In this document: piece by piece, positions 10,917-21,036 of the stretch
Position numbering within the stretch: position 1 is the stretch's first letter
How the letters are laid out: every line of letters begins with the position of its first letter
NCBI GenBank assembly: GCA_902628275.1
Contig: CACOMI010000002.1
Span: forward strand, 116,643 to 180,642
Reading direction: 5' to 3'
Source: an uncultured Pelagibacteraceae bacterium
GTDB taxonomy: Bacteria > Pseudomonadota > Alphaproteobacteria > Pelagibacterales > Pelagibacteraceae
Length of the DNA stretch: 64,000 nt
Translations under genes and position numbers: made by a program
The notes under the pieces: model-generated
Told to the model about the DNA's origin: nothing
Database searches by the model: none
Seen by the model: the letters and a program-made list of their open reading frames with translations, nothing else

Positions 10917-11786
10917 TGGGTTAGTTTCGCAACAACCACCAATTATAGTAGCACCAGCATTTATGAATTTTTTTGTAATTTCTGCTATTTTTTTAGGGGT
11001 TAGATCCTCTCTTTTACCAAGAAATTGATTTGGGTTTGATTTTTGTTTAAGAAAAGCTGAAGTATAGCCCTCTTTAATTTTTGTAGTTTTAAATCCATTT
11101 AGTTTAAATCCAAAAGGAATTTTTAAATTTTTTAGTTCATTAATATTTAATTCAAAATTTTCTGGAGAAACACAAGCAAGTATTACTCCAAGTAATTTGT
11201 CATCAATTATATCTTTAATATCAGAAATTTTTTCTCCACTAGGTAATTTAGTACCCTCAGAAATATGAGCTCCAATAAGATATGGTTTTTTAAACTCTTT
11301 CACAGCTAAAATTGCTGATTCTATTTCTTTAATGCTACTCAATACATCAAAATAAAAAAAATCTGCATATTTATTTAAGATTTTTGCTTGACCATTAAAA
11401 TCTTTAACAATCTCTGCTTCGTCTCTATCATCAGCTTCATAAGTTAAATTTTGAGGAGGTAGACCAGCTGCAACTAGTATATTAGGATATTTTTTTTTTA
11501 CTGCTGCTGCTAATTCACCTGCTTTGCTATTAAGCTCTTCAAATTTATCCTCAATATAATTTTGCCTTAATCTTTTTTTTCGACAAGTAAATGTATTTGT
11601 AACAATAACCTCAGCACCAGCTTTTATAAAATCAGAGTGGATATCAATTACTAATTGATGGTATTTTTTATTTAAAATAGCATTTGCACTCCAAAGAGTA
11701 GAATTTATCTCCATTCCTCTTGCAAGAAGTTCTTGTCCCATACCTCCATCCAAAATTCTTAATTTTTTAAAAAATTCTAAATCCAT
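10884..11786 (-). CDS. Homocysteine S-methyltransferase family protein
   Basis: ILDGGMGQELLARG, VTNTFTCRKKRL, IIGGCCETNPSHI zinc-binding CC. Confidence 0.88.
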   Translation of the reverse strand: MDLEFFKKLRILDGGMGQELLARGMEINSTLWSANAILNKKYHQLVIDIHSDFIKAGAEVIVTNTFTCRKKRLRQNYIEDKFEELNSKAGELAAAVKKKYPNILVAAGLPPQNLTYEADDRDEAEIVKDFNGQAKILNKYADFFYFDVLSSIKEIESAILAVKEFKKPYLIGAHISEGTKLPSGEKISDIKDIIDDKLLGVILACVSPENFELNINELKNLKIPFGFKLNGFKTTKIKEGYTSAFLKQKSNPNQFLGKREDLTPKKIAEITKKFINAGATIIGGCCETNPSHILAISKIK

Positions 11787-11794
11787 GTAATTTT

Positions 11795-12385
11795 TTATTT
11801 TTTAAAATATATTTTTGCATTAAATGAAAATGATCTTCTTTCTCCATTGATATTAAAAGGATAAGCTGTATGCATTAGATAATTTGGAAATATAATTAAA
11901 TCTCTTACTTTTGGCCTTAGATTATAAATGCTATTAGACAAAAAAGCTTTTTGTCCATTAATAAAATCTATTGTCCCATTTGTTTTTAATTTTTTATTTT
12001 TTAAGTTTTTATTATTTGTCATACCTTTTGGCAGTTTTAGATAGCCCACTCCAGATAAATCACCATTATGATAATGAATTGGATTATATTCTCCTTTAAA
12101 TTGTCTAACAACCCACAGGTTAAGAATCTTTATTTTTTTAATATTTTTTATTTTTTCAATTGAAATAAATTTCTTAATTTTAATTTGTAGCTCTTTCTCT
12201 AAAAATTTTGTTAAAAATTTATTTGAAATTTTTACTTCATTTTTAATTTGGCTAGCCAACTTAGAACTGTAGTCAATTTGTCGAATACTTGATTTTTTAT
12301 CAAATTCTTTATTTATGATACTAAGAAATTTTTTTGATATTTTGGTTTTACCAATTGAGGGACCAAACGGTTTAAAATTTTTCAT
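11795..12385 (-). CDS. Putative 2OG-Fe(II) oxygenase-like protein
   Basis: Conserved-looking core WVVRQFKGEYNPIHYHNGDLSGVGYLKLP and LIIFPNYLMHTAYPF (HxD...H layout). Confidence 0.65.
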   Translation of the reverse strand: MKNFKPFGPSIGKTKISKKFLSIINKEFDKKSSIRQIDYSSKLASQIKNEVKISNKFLTKFLEKELQIKIKKFISIEKIKNIKKIKILNLWVVRQFKGEYNPIHYHNGDLSGVGYLKLPKGMTNNKNLKNKKLKTNGTIDFINGQKAFLSNSIYNLRPKVRDLIIFPNYLMHTAYPFNINGERRSFSFNAKIYFKK

Positions 12386-12422
12386 AATATTTTAATTATA
12401 TGAAAAAAAAATTTAATCAATA

Positions 12423-13169
12423 TTATGTTAAAATTGTAAAACCCATTCTAATTGCTACAAAAATAACCAAAAAAGATGTCATTAACGCTAAAGTTTTGTT
12501 AGAGAAAATTCTAATGTTCATAAAGCTACCTATTTGACCTCCAAAAAATACTACAAGAAAAAATGGCCAAAAATCAAATAGTTCAGTAGAAACTTGCCTT
12601 TTTGTTAAGTGACCCATAATGCCAAAAATAGAATTTATTAAGATAAATAATGAAGCCGTACTAGTAATATGTTTTGGATATCCAGCTTTCATTAAAAATA
12701 ATAGAGGGCTTAAAAATATACCACCACCAATACCTACTACTCCTGACACAAAACCTATAGCAGAGCCAACTGAAAAAGATAAATATCTTTTAATCGAAGT
12801 AAATTTGGTAATCTTTTTTTCATAAGATTTACTCTCTAATAATAGGAAGATACCAGCAAGAAATAGAACAAAAAATAATATTATCTCAAATAATGCTTTA
12901 TCTAATGATATAGATCCACCAATGAAAGCAAATGGTATTGAGCCAATTAAATATGGCCAGAGGAGTTTTACATTAATGTTTCCTGATTTAAGAAAATTTA
13001 TAGAATTTCCAGACACTACTATTACATTACAAACTAGAGCAATTACAGGAAAAATATAATAAGGAATATCCCAAATTAACATTAATGCAAGATAAGTAGA
13101 TCCACCCCCAAAACCAATACTGGAATACAAAATTGCTGTTATAAAAAATAATATTGCTAGTATAATCAT
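12423..13169 (-). CDS. TauE/SafE family sulfite exporter-like permease
   Basis: Repeated GFGGGSTYL / GVVGIGGGIFLSPLL motifs and TM segments. Confidence 0.87.
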   Translation of the reverse strand: MIILAILFFITAILYSSIGFGGGSTYLALMLIWDIPYYIFPVIALVCNVIVVSGNSINFLKSGNINVKLLWPYLIGSIPFAFIGGSISLDKALFEIILFFVLFLAGIFLLLESKSYEKKITKFTSIKRYLSFSVGSAIGFVSGVVGIGGGIFLSPLLFLMKAGYPKHITSTASLFILINSIFGIMGHLTKRQVSTELFDFWPFFLVVFFGGQIGSFMNIRIFSNKTLALMTSFLVIFVAIRMGFTILT

Positions 13170-13182
13170 CTAAATAATTTTT

Positions 13183-13683
13183 ATGATTGTAAATATTGCT
13201 TTATTAACTGTAACAGATACCAGGACAATTGATAATGATAAATCTGGAGCAATTCTGGTAGATAAGATTAAAGAGTGTAATCACAATTTAGTCGATAGAA
13301 AAATATGCAAAGACAACAAAGAAGATATTGTTTTAATTTTAAAAGAATGGACTAATAAAAAAGATATTGATGTTATAATTACTACGGGGGGAACAGGTTT
13401 AACAGGGAGAGATATTACACCAGAAGCATTAGACGAGATTGCAGATAAACGTATACCTGGATTTGGTGAAGTTTTTAGAACCATTAGTTTAAAAACTATT
13501 GGTACCTCATCAATTCAATCCAGAGCTTGCGCTATCATATCTAATGGAAAATATATTTTTTCGTTACCTGGTTCTTCTGGTGGAGTAACAGATGCTTGGG
13601 ATGGTATTTTAAAATATCAATTGGATATTAACCACAAACCATGTAATTTTGTTGAATTATTTCCAAGATTGAAAGAAAAATAA
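13183..13683 (+). CDS. moaB: Molybdenum cofactor biosynthesis protein B
   Basis: LTVTDTRTIDNDKSG, TTGGTGLTGRDITPEAL, FSLPGSSGGVTDAW. Confidence 0.93.
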   Translation: MIVNIALLTVTDTRTIDNDKSGAILVDKIKECNHNLVDRKICKDNKEDIVLILKEWTNKKDIDVIITTGGTGLTGRDITPEALDEIADKRIPGFGEVFRTISLKTIGTSSIQSRACAIISNGKYIFSLPGSSGGVTDAWDGILKYQLDINHKPCNFVELFPRLKEK

Positions 13684-13929
13684 TTATTTTTGATATTTTT
13701 CTTTCCATTCTGCGTAGGGCATACCATAGATATGTTCTCTTGCTTCTGGATCTGAAATTGAAATTCCCTTTTTTTCCCCCTCTTCTCTAAACCATCTTGA
13801 TAAACAATTTCTACAAAAACCAGCTAAGTTCATTAATTCGATATTTTGAACATCTTTTCTCTCATCTAAATGTTTTAATAATCTTTCAAACGCAGCTGAT
13901 TGGAGTTCTTTTTTTTCAATGTCATTCAT
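13684..13929 (-). CDS. DUF1244 family protein
   Basis: FERLLKHLDERKDVQNIELMNLAGFCRNCLSRWF...MPYAEWKEKYQ. Confidence 0.85.
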   Translation of the reverse strand: MNDIEKKELQSAAFERLLKHLDERKDVQNIELMNLAGFCRNCLSRWFREEGEKKGISISDPEAREHIYGMPYAEWKEKYQK

Positions 13930-14047
13930 ATGTAAATTATTAACGTCTTAAAAATTTAGCACAAGATATAGTGTTGATTCAATTAGAAGTAGAAAATTTT
14001 AAATATTAAAAAATAGACTTTATGTATATTTATTAGTTTAATTATTC

Positions 14048-15787
14048 ATGGCTATTAGGAAAAAGAAAATAGCAAAAACGAGGGCCAAGAAAAAAAAATT
14101 TAAATTGGCCAAATCTTCTAGAAAAAAAACTAAAACGAAAAAAAAAGTTAAGGCAAAAAAGTCTGCGACTAAGAATCGTTCACATAAATCTAGAAAAAAT
14201 AATAAGCTAAATAAAAAAAAAACAAAGAGAGGGGTTAAAAATATGAGTGCAGAAGCTATGAAAGTGTCTTCAGTGCTAGATACATCTCACTTAAATGTTA
14301 AGTTTCCATTTAAAGCAAAATATGGAAATTACATAAATGGAAAGTTTGTTGAGCCATTATCAGGCAAATATTTTGATAATCCAAGCCCAATTTCCAATGA
14401 GGTGATCTGTTCTGTAGCACGATCAAATGAAAAAGATGTAGAAGCAGCATTAGATGCGGCTCATGCAGCTTTTAAAGAATGGGGTAAAACTGATATAACT
14501 ACAAGATCAAACATTCTAAATAAAATAGCAGACAAACTTGAGGAAAATAAAGATATGTTAGCTGTTGCTGAATGTTTGGATAACGGTAAGCCAATCAGAG
14601 AATGTATGGCTGCTGATTTGGCCCTTGTAATTGATCACTGGAGATATTTTGCAGGTGTTATAAGAGCTGAGGAAGGGACTGTTGCTGAGATAAGTAATTC
14701 TCAATATTCATATAACATTCCTGAGCCGCTTGGAGTAGTTGGTCAAATAGTTCCGTGGAATTTTCCATTATTAATGGCTACATGGAAATTAGCACCAGCT
14801 TTAGCAGCAGGTAACTGTTCAGTGCTTAAACCGGCAGAACAAACACCAGCATCAATAATGGTAATGATGGAATTAATTGGTGATTTATTACCTCCTGGTG
14901 TTGTAAACATTGTAAGTGGTTTTGGTTTAGAAGCAGGTAAACCTTTAGCTTCATCAAAAAGAGTTGCTAAAGTTGCTTTTACGGGTGAGACAACAACTGG
15001 AAGATTAATCATGCAGTATGCTGCACAAAACATAATTCCAATAACTTTGGAATTAGGCGGCAAATCTCCAAACATTTTCTTTGAAGATATCATGGATAAA
15101 GATGATGACTTTTTAGATAAATGTATTGAAGGATTTGTAATGTTTAATCTAAACCAAGGTGAGGTTTGTACTTGTCCAAGTAGAGCTTTAGTTCAAGAAT
15201 CAATCTATGACAAATTCATGGAGAAATGTATTGCTAGAACAAAAGCAGTTGTTCAGGATAACCCATTAAAAATGGAAACAATGATTGGAGCTCAAGCTTC
15301 AGTAGAGCAAATGGAGAAAATTAAATCTTTCTTAGATATTGGAAAGAAAGAGGGTGCCAAAGTTCTTACTGGAGGTAGTGAAGCTAAATTAAATAGTGGA
15401 TTAGAAAAAGGTAACTATATTCAGCCTACTATTTTTGAAGCTAAAAATAGCATGAGAATTTCTCAAGAAGAGATCTTCGGTCCAGTTGTTTCTGTAATTA
15501 AATTTAAAGATGAGGCGGAAGCACTAGAAATTGCTAACGATACTCTTTATGGTTTGGGTGCAGGTGTTTGGACTAGAAATGGTAATATTGCTTATAGAAT
15601 GGGTAGAGCAATACAAGCAGGAATAGTATGGACAAATTGTTACCATGCTTATCCAGCTCACTCACCATTTGGAGGATATAAACAATCTGGTGTAGGAAGA
15701 GAAACTCATAAAATGATGCTTAATCATTATAGACAGAATAAGAATCTTCATGTTTCTTATGCTGAGCAAAAATTAGGCTTCTTTTAA
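14048..15787 (+). CDS. Aldehyde dehydrogenase with ~65-aa lysine-rich N-terminal extension (alternative start ATG 14243)
   Basis: Continuous ORF; ALDH motifs [45 protein letters not shown]-terminus [17 protein letters not shown]... is Lys/Arg rich. Confidence 0.9.
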   Translation: MAIRKKKIAKTRAKKKKFKLAKSSRKKTKTKKKVKAKKSATKNRSHKSRKNNKLNKKKTKRGVKNMSAEAMKVSSVLDTSHLNVKFPFKAKYGNYINGKFVEPLSGKYFDNPSPISNEVICSVARSNEKDVEAALDAAHAAFKEWGKTDITTRSNILNKIADKLEENKDMLAVAECLDNGKPIRECMAADLALVIDHWRYFAGVIRAEEGTVAEISNSQYSYNIPEPLGVVGQIVPWNFPLLMATWKLAPALAAGNCSVLKPAEQTPASIMVMMELIGDLLPPGVVNIVSGFGLEAGKPLASSKRVAKVAFTGETTTGRLIMQYAAQNIIPITLELGGKSPNIFFEDIMDKDDDFLDKCIEGFVMFNLNQGEVCTCPSRALVQESIYDKFMEKCIARTKAVVQDNPLKMETMIGAQASVEQMEKIKSFLDIGKKEGAKVLTGGSEAKLNSGLEKGNYIQPTIFEAKNSMRISQEEIFGPVVSVIKFKDEAEALEIANDTLYGLGAGVWTRNGNIAYRMGRAIQAGIVWTNCYHAYPAHSPFGGYKQSGVGRETHKMMLNHYRQNKNLHVSYAEQKLGFF

Positions 15788-15805
15788 AACATAATAATAT
15801 ATAAT

Positions 15806-15831
15806 GGCCCATGATTCTTAAATCATGGGCC
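15806..15831. repeat. Perfect inverted repeat GGCCCATGATT-CTTA-AATCATGGGCC
   Basis: Read directly; 11-bp arms, 4-nt loop, no T-tract on either side. Confidence 0.85.
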
Positions 15832-15842
15832 GAACATCAAAA

Positions 15843-16196
15843 ATGAAAGTATCTGCAACTAAATCAGCACTAAGTCTTTTGTCTCAACTCCAAGAAAAAT
15901 ATGGGGAAAAGTTAATGTTTCATCAGTCCGGAGGTTGTTGTGATGGAAGTGCACCAATGTGTTTTCCTGAGGGTGAATTTCCTTTAGGTGATAATGATGT
16001 AAAACTTGGTGAAATTGGTGGTGTACCTTTCTATATGAATGGTGATCAGTACGAAAAATGGAAACATACAGATCTAACTATAGACGCTGTAAATGGAATT
16101 GGTGGAATGTTTTCACTGGATAATGGAACAGGAAAAAGATTTTTAACAAAATCTGAAATTTGTTTAGTCGTGGATAACGATAAAGATAATACATAA
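15843..16196 (+). CDS. DUF779 family protein
   Basis: FHQSGGCCDGSAPMCFPEGEF; track start 15825 lies inside a hairpin arm, so ATG 15843 is preferred. Confidence 0.85.
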   Translation: MKVSATKSALSLLSQLQEKYGEKLMFHQSGGCCDGSAPMCFPEGEFPLGDNDVKLGEIGGVPFYMNGDQYEKWKHTDLTIDAVNGIGGMFSLDNGTGKRFLTKSEICLVVDNDKDNT

Positions 16197-16198
16197 AT

Positions 16199-16885
16199 TT
16201 AAATTTTATTTTTATATTTTTCAAAAACAAGTTGTGAAATAATCGATAAAGCTATTTCAGATGGAGATTTACCTCCTAATTTAATACCTATTGGCCCATT
16301 TATTGTTTCTATCTCCTTTTTTGTAAATCCAGCTTCAATCAACCTTAAGCATCTTTTTTCATGAGTTTTTTTACTTCCTAGAGCACCAATATAAAAAAAT
16401 TTTTTTTTTAAAGCATATTTTAAGGCGGGATCATCAATTTTAGGATCATGAGTCAATGTAACTAAAGCTGTTCTAGTATTAGTTTCAATTTCATCAAAAG
16501 CTTCATTGGGCCATTTATTAATTATTTTTGTATGTGGAAATCTCTCTCTTGTGGCAAAAAAACTCCTTGGATCAACTATAATAATCTCAAAGTTTAAATT
16601 TTTTGCAAATTCAATCAAAAATGTTGATATATGTACCGCACCTACAATAATTACTTTAATTGGGTTTTTAAATGTCTGAACAAAAATTTCTGAATTTTCT
16701 ATTATACCATTTCTGTTTGAATTAAATATTTCTTCAATTTTACTTATATATTCAGAAAATACTCCTTTAAGATTAATTCCTGGAACAAAAATTTCACTAT
16801 CCCCATTTGATAAATTTGTGACTACTGCAAATTCTTTTTTAAGGGATTTGTTTTTTAATGTTTCTTGAATTGTTTTAATTTTCAT
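16199..16885 (-). CDS. XdhC/CoxI family protein, C-terminal Rossmann-type half
   Basis: VIIVGAVHISTFL, IIVDPRSFFATRERFP, IGALGSKKTHEKR. Confidence 0.83.
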   Translation of the reverse strand: MKIKTIQETLKNKSLKKEFAVVTNLSNGDSEIFVPGINLKGVFSEYISKIEEIFNSNRNGIIENSEIFVQTFKNPIKVIIVGAVHISTFLIEFAKNLNFEIIIVDPRSFFATRERFPHTKIINKWPNEAFDEIETNTRTALVTLTHDPKIDDPALKYALKKKFFYIGALGSKKTHEKRCLRLIEAGFTKKEIETINGPIGIKLGGKSPSEIALSIISQLVFEKYKNKI

Positions 16886-17214
16886 TTGGTAATTTCCTCA
16901 ATATAAATTAAAATATCACCACCGCAGGCTAAGCCAACATCCCATGCGTTTTCGTTTGACACTTTAAATTCTATTTTTTTACAATTTTTTTTATTCTTGA
17001 TTAAAGAAATACACTCTTCGATAACTTTAGACTCTACACATCCTCCAGAAACTGATCCTAAAAAATTTCCATCCTCGTTAATAATCATTCTACTGCCTAT
17101 ACCTAATGGTGATGATCCCCAAGTTTGAATAACAGTTGCTAATACAATTTTTTTATTATTTTTTGCCCAATTATCAGCTTTTTCAAATATTTGTTTTTCG
17201 GCAAAATTATTCAT
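16882..17214 (-). CDS. XdhC/CoxI family protein, N-terminal half
   Basis: VLATVIQTWGSSPLGIGSRMIINEDGNFLGSVSGGCVE; 4-nt overlap with the downstream half. Confidence 0.85.
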   Translation of the reverse strand: MNNFAEKQIFEKADNWAKNNKKIVLATVIQTWGSSPLGIGSRMIINEDGNFLGSVSGGCVESKVIEECISLIKNKKNCKKIEFKVSNENAWDVGLACGGDILIYIEEITK

Positions 17215-17789
17215 TTATTAAATATACCTCTAAAATTAATCCTCAAAATTAGCAAAACAGTTATTATAACGAAGTAAAGCATAGGCTTAAAAAAAATAGT
17301 TTTTGAAAGCCAAATGTAGTGTAGTGATCCGAAAATTGCTATTACATAGATCAGTTTATGTAATTTTTTCCAATTATGCTTTAGAACAATAATCATTTTT
17401 TGGGAGGAAGTTAATACTAGAGGGATTAATAAAACCCAAGCCGCAAAACCTATAAAAATATATTTTTTTTTTATTACATCATCAGTTATTTGTTGCCAAT
17501 CAAATCTATAATCAATAACTACATAGGTTAGAAGGTGAAGTGTAGCATAAAAAAATACAAATAAGCCTAACATTCTTCTAATTTTTACCCAAAAAATAAA
17601 ATTGGTAAATCTCTTAAGAGGGCTCATTGATAAAGTTAAACATATGAATATTAATGTCCATTCCCCCGTAAAATGGGTAATTTCTTTAACAGGTTCAGGG
17701 CCCAACTTATTAAAAAAAATTTTGTAAGTAATTAAAAAAAAAGGAATTGTGCTTAGTACAAAAACACTAGGCTTAAAATAACTTCTCAT
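17211..17789 (-). CDS. msrQ: MsrQ (YedZ) heme-binding membrane subunit
   Basis: Membrane protein with LGLFVFFYATLHLLTYVVIDY; adjacent to msrP. Confidence 0.88.
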   Translation of the reverse strand: MRSYFKPSVFVLSTIPFFLITYKIFFNKLGPEPVKEITHFTGEWTLIFICLTLSMSPLKRFTNFIFWVKIRRMLGLFVFFYATLHLLTYVVIDYRFDWQQITDDVIKKKYIFIGFAAWVLLIPLVLTSSQKMIIVLKHNWKKLHKLIYVIAIFGSLHYIWLSKTIFFKPMLYFVIITVLLILRINFRGIFNK

Positions 17790-18700
17790 TAAAAGTATTT
17801 TTTTAAATCCATACCAGTATACAAACTTGCAACTTCATCACCATAACCATTAAACATTATAGTTGGAATCCTTGGACTTATAATACCACCACCAATAACT
17901 CTTTCCGTTGCTTGAGACCATCTTGGGTGATCTACTCTAGGATTAACATTTGAATAAAAACCATATTCGTTAGGTGAAGCTTTCATCCACGAAGATGTTG
18001 GCATTTTTTCAACTAATTTTATATTTACAATTGCTTTAGAACTTTTAAACCCATATTTCCAAGGTACCATTAATCTCAAAGGTGACCCGTTCTGGTTAGG
18101 TAATTTTTTTCCATACAATCCAGTAACTAAAATTGTTAAATCATGCATTGCTTCATCTATTCTTAAACCCTCTTTATAAGGCCAATCTAAAATTGGAAAT
18201 CTTTGGCCAATCATTTGCTCTGGATCTAGAACTGATATGAATTTTACAAATTTAGCTTTACTTGTTGGTAAAACTTTCTTTAAAATTTTATTAAGTGGGA
18301 ACCCTTGCCACGGTATTACCATTGACCAGCCTTCAACACATCTTAATTTGTAAATTCTCTCCTCTGAGGGAAACATTTCAGTTATTTCTTCCATGGAGAG
18401 AGTTATGGGATTTTCAACTTCACCGTCTATTACTATATCCCAAGGTTTTGTATTAAATTTTTGTGATCTCTCAACTGGATCAGATTTACCGGTTCCAAAT
18501 TCATAATAATTATTATAAGTAGTGACATACCTATAATCTGTTAATTTTAACTCATCTTTATTTGTAGTGGCATCGGCTGATGTAAATAAATTTGAGCCAA
18601 CAAGCATAGATCCTGCAGCAAGACCTAAATTTTTAATAAAACTACGTCTATTATTATAAATCTTTTCTGGTGTAACTTCTGAATATTTAAATCTTTTCAT
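17789..18700 (-). CDS. msrP: Methionine sulfoxide reductase molybdoprotein MsrP (YedY)
   Basis: Tat-like RRSFIKNLG signal, KLRCVEGWSMVIPWQGFPL molybdopterin-binding motif. Confidence 0.93.
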   Translation of the reverse strand: MKRFKYSEVTPEKIYNNRRSFIKNLGLAAGSMLVGSNLFTSADATTNKDELKLTDYRYVTTYNNYYEFGTGKSDPVERSQKFNTKPWDIVIDGEVENPITLSMEEITEMFPSEERIYKLRCVEGWSMVIPWQGFPLNKILKKVLPTSKAKFVKFISVLDPEQMIGQRFPILDWPYKEGLRIDEAMHDLTILVTGLYGKKLPNQNGSPLRLMVPWKYGFKSSKAIVNIKLVEKMPTSSWMKASPNEYGFYSNVNPRVDHPRWSQATERVIGGGIISPRIPTIMFNGYGDEVASLYTGMDLKKYF

Positions 18701-19139
18701 TTACTAAAGGGTTTCCTTTTAACCATTCACTTTGATTATCAGCATAGTGTTCTTTTTTCCAAATAGGCGTTTTTTTTTTAATTTCTTCAATTATATATCT
18801 CGATAAAACATAAGCTTGATCTCGATGTTTACAAGCAACCGCGATAATTATACTTATTTCTTCCAAATTTAGATATCCTTTTGCATGTTCAATAAATACT
18901 GTTTTATCTTTGATTTTTAATTTTTCACCTGCCTCGTTATAAATTTCTTTAAAACTTTTTAAAACTAACGCGTCGTGACTGTCATAAGTAATACCAATAA
19001 CATTTTTATTATTATTTTGATTTCGAACAGTTCCAGTGAAATAAATTGATGCACCAAAATCTGATGAAGAAACAAATTTTTCAGCTTCTGATAATGTTAG
19101 TTTTTTTTCTTTAATATCTATGACTCTTGCGTGAAGCAT
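18687..19139 (-). CDS. moaE: Molybdopterin synthase catalytic subunit MoaE
   Basis: ASIYFTGTVRNQNNNKNV, KKKTPIWKKEHY. Confidence 0.92.
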   Translation of the reverse strand: MLHARVIDIKEKKLTLSEAEKFVSSSDFGASIYFTGTVRNQNNNKNVIGITYDSHDALVLKSFKEIYNEAGEKLKIKDKTVFIEHAKGYLNLEEISIIIAVACKHRDQAYVLSRYIIEEIKKKTPIWKKEHYADNQSEWLKGNPLVNEKI

Positions 19140-19408
19140 TAACCTCCTCCAATAGGAGGAATAATAGCGATCTTTTCATTTTTTGTTATTTTATAATTGT
19201 CGCTTACTATATTATTAGTTTCACTACAAAAAACTGAGGATTTTACAATTTTAATGAAGTTTATATTTCCCTTAAAATTTTTATCTAAATATTTAATGAT
19301 TTCATTTCTTAAATCTTTCATTAAAGCTTTATCTTCAACTTCAATTTCTAAGTGATCTTTATCACTAAAATCTCTACTAGAACCAAATAATTCAACTTTA
19401 ATTTTCAT
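19139..19408 (-). CDS. moaD: Molybdopterin synthase sulfur carrier MoaD
   Basis: ThiS/MoaD length and C-terminal IIPPIGGG. Confidence 0.9.
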   Translation of the reverse strand: MKIKVELFGSSRDFSDKDHLEIEVEDKALMKDLRNEIIKYLDKNFKGNINFIKIVKSSVFCSETNNIVSDNYKITKNEKIAIIPPIGGG

Positions 19409-19409
19409 T

Positions 19410-19997
19410 TTAAAATAAATCTTTTAAGAATTCTGGAATACCTTCTGGATTTTTCCATAAACCGCTTTTACCACCTTCTTTAATTAATAATCTAATATTA
19501 TCAATTTTTAGATTAGGGTTAACTATTTTACTTAAATCATAAATCGTAATTAAGGCTGCATTAACTCCCATTATAGCTTCCATTTCTACACCGGTTTTAG
19601 AATACGTAGATACAACACAAAATACTTCTAACGAATTATCTACGTTGTTCATAATTATTTTACATGCCGTATGGTCAATTGATAGTGGATGGCACAAAGG
19701 TATTAATTCACTTGTTTTTTTAACTCCTAATACAGCTGCTACCTCAGCTAAGGATATAGGGTCTCCTTTAGGCATGGCTTCATCTTTAATTAAATTAAAC
19801 ACTTCTTCTCCAACAAAAATTTTACCTGAGGCTAACGCTCTTCTAAAAGTTTGTTTTTTTGATGATACGTCAATCATATGAAAAGAATTGTCTTTAAAAA
19901 TTTCTTTAGCCCAATCTTTTAATGAGTTTTGATTAATTACCTTTAATTTCAATTTATCCCCCAGTTTTTGATAAATTTTTAGTAGAGCCAGTATCAC
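19410..19997 (-). CDS. moaC: Cyclic pyranopterin monophosphate synthase MoaC (start probably downstream of the track start)
   Basis: MIDVSSKKQTFRRALASG, LIPLCHPLSID, GVEMEAIMGV. Confidence 0.92.
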   Translation of the reverse strand: MILALLKIYQKLGDKLKLKVINQNSLKDWAKEIFKDNSFHMIDVSSKKQTFRRALASGKIFVGEEVFNLIKDEAMPKGDPISLAEVAAVLGVKKTSELIPLCHPLSIDHTACKIIMNNVDNSLEVFCVVSTYSKTGVEMEAIMGVNAALITIYDLSKIVNPNLKIDNIRLLIKEGGKSGLWKNPEGIPEFLKDLF

Positions 19998-20946
19998 CTA
20001 ATTCTAAATAATGAGACTCTTTTTTAAATTGCATTTGTTTTAATATTAAATTTTTTAATTCATCAATTTGACTATCTTCTTTTAATAAATGTCTTAAATT
20101 AATTCCTGTATTTCCAAATAAACAAAGTCTCAAATCACCTCTCGATGTAATTCTCAATCTGTTGCATGATTTACAAAAATCTTTTGAGTAGGGAGCTATG
20201 ATACCAAATCTACCTTTAAAGTTAGGGTTAATATAATTTAAAGAAGGCCCAGCATTTTTACCAAAAGTTTGATAAATCCATTGATTTTCATTTAAATATT
20301 TTTTAAATTTTTTAGATGAAACATGATATTTTTTAAAATACTCTAGATTATCGCCAGTTCGCATCAATTCTATATATCTAAAATCGACTTTATTTTTTTT
20401 AATAAATTTTGACCATTGGTCAAAATCTTTTTGAGACGAATTTATTCCATTCAACAGTACTGCGTTAATTTTTATATTTTCAAAACCAGCATCTTGTAAA
20501 TTTTGAATTCCTCTTAAAATTTCTGGTAGCCTATCGTGGCCTGTAATATTCTTAAAAGTTTGTTGATTTAAACTATCTATACTTATGTTTATTCCAGTTA
20601 ACCCACTTTTTATAAGTAATTCTGATTTTTGATCTAAATGATAGCCATTAGTAGTTATTGCTATATTTTGAATTCCAGAATCAAATTTTAGCACTTTAAT
20701 AACATCAAAAAAATCTTTTCTTACTGTAGGTTCTCCTCCTGTAATTCTAATTTTATTAACACCTAAAAGAGAAAAGCATTTTGATAATCGTCTAATTTCA
20801 TCTAAATTGAGAAATTTTCTGTTGTCATTTTTGTCAACTTGATAACCATTTGGTAAACAATAACCACATTTAAAATTACAAACATCAGTTATTGACATTC
20901 TAATATAAGGAAATGTTCTACCGAACTTATCTTTTAGAATGTTCAT
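19954..20946 (-). CDS. moaA: GTP 3',8-cyclase MoaA (radical SAM)
   Basis: DVCNFKCGYC, RITGGEPTVRKD, C-terminal GG. Confidence 0.95.
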   Translation of the reverse strand: MNILKDKFGRTFPYIRMSITDVCNFKCGYCLPNGYQVDKNDNRKFLNLDEIRRLSKCFSLLGVNKIRITGGEPTVRKDFFDVIKVLKFDSGIQNIAITTNGYHLDQKSELLIKSGLTGINISIDSLNQQTFKNITGHDRLPEILRGIQNLQDAGFENIKINAVLLNGINSSQKDFDQWSKFIKKNKVDFRYIELMRTGDNLEYFKKYHVSSKKFKKYLNENQWIYQTFGKNAGPSLNYINPNFKGRFGIIAPYSKDFCKSCNRLRITSRGDLRLCLFGNTGINLRHLLKEDSQIDELKNLILKQMQFKKESHYLELGDTGSTKNLSKTGG

Positions 20947-21000
20947 ATTATAATTTTATACAATATTATTATATTAACGTGAACAAAATATGAAAAATTT

Positions 21001-21026
21001 AACTTCCAGCTAGGTAGCTGGAAGTT
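21001..21026 (-). terminator. Hairpin terminator AACTTCCAGCTA-GG-TAGCTGGAAGTT followed on the minus strand by AAATTTTT
   Basis: Perfect 12-bp inverted repeat 11 nt after the stop of the minus-strand GYD gene. Confidence 0.85.
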
Positions 21027-21036
21027 AAAATAAGTT

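Noticed and set aside
14743-15093. 116-aa minus-strand ORF inside the ALDH gene
   Set aside because: Antisense shadow of conserved ALDH coding sequence.
16882-16885. Split XdhC halves as a frameshifted pseudogene
   Set aside because: The halves overlap by a 4-nt stop/start (ATGA-type) and each has a complete domain, which fits two real coupled genes better than a sequencing error.
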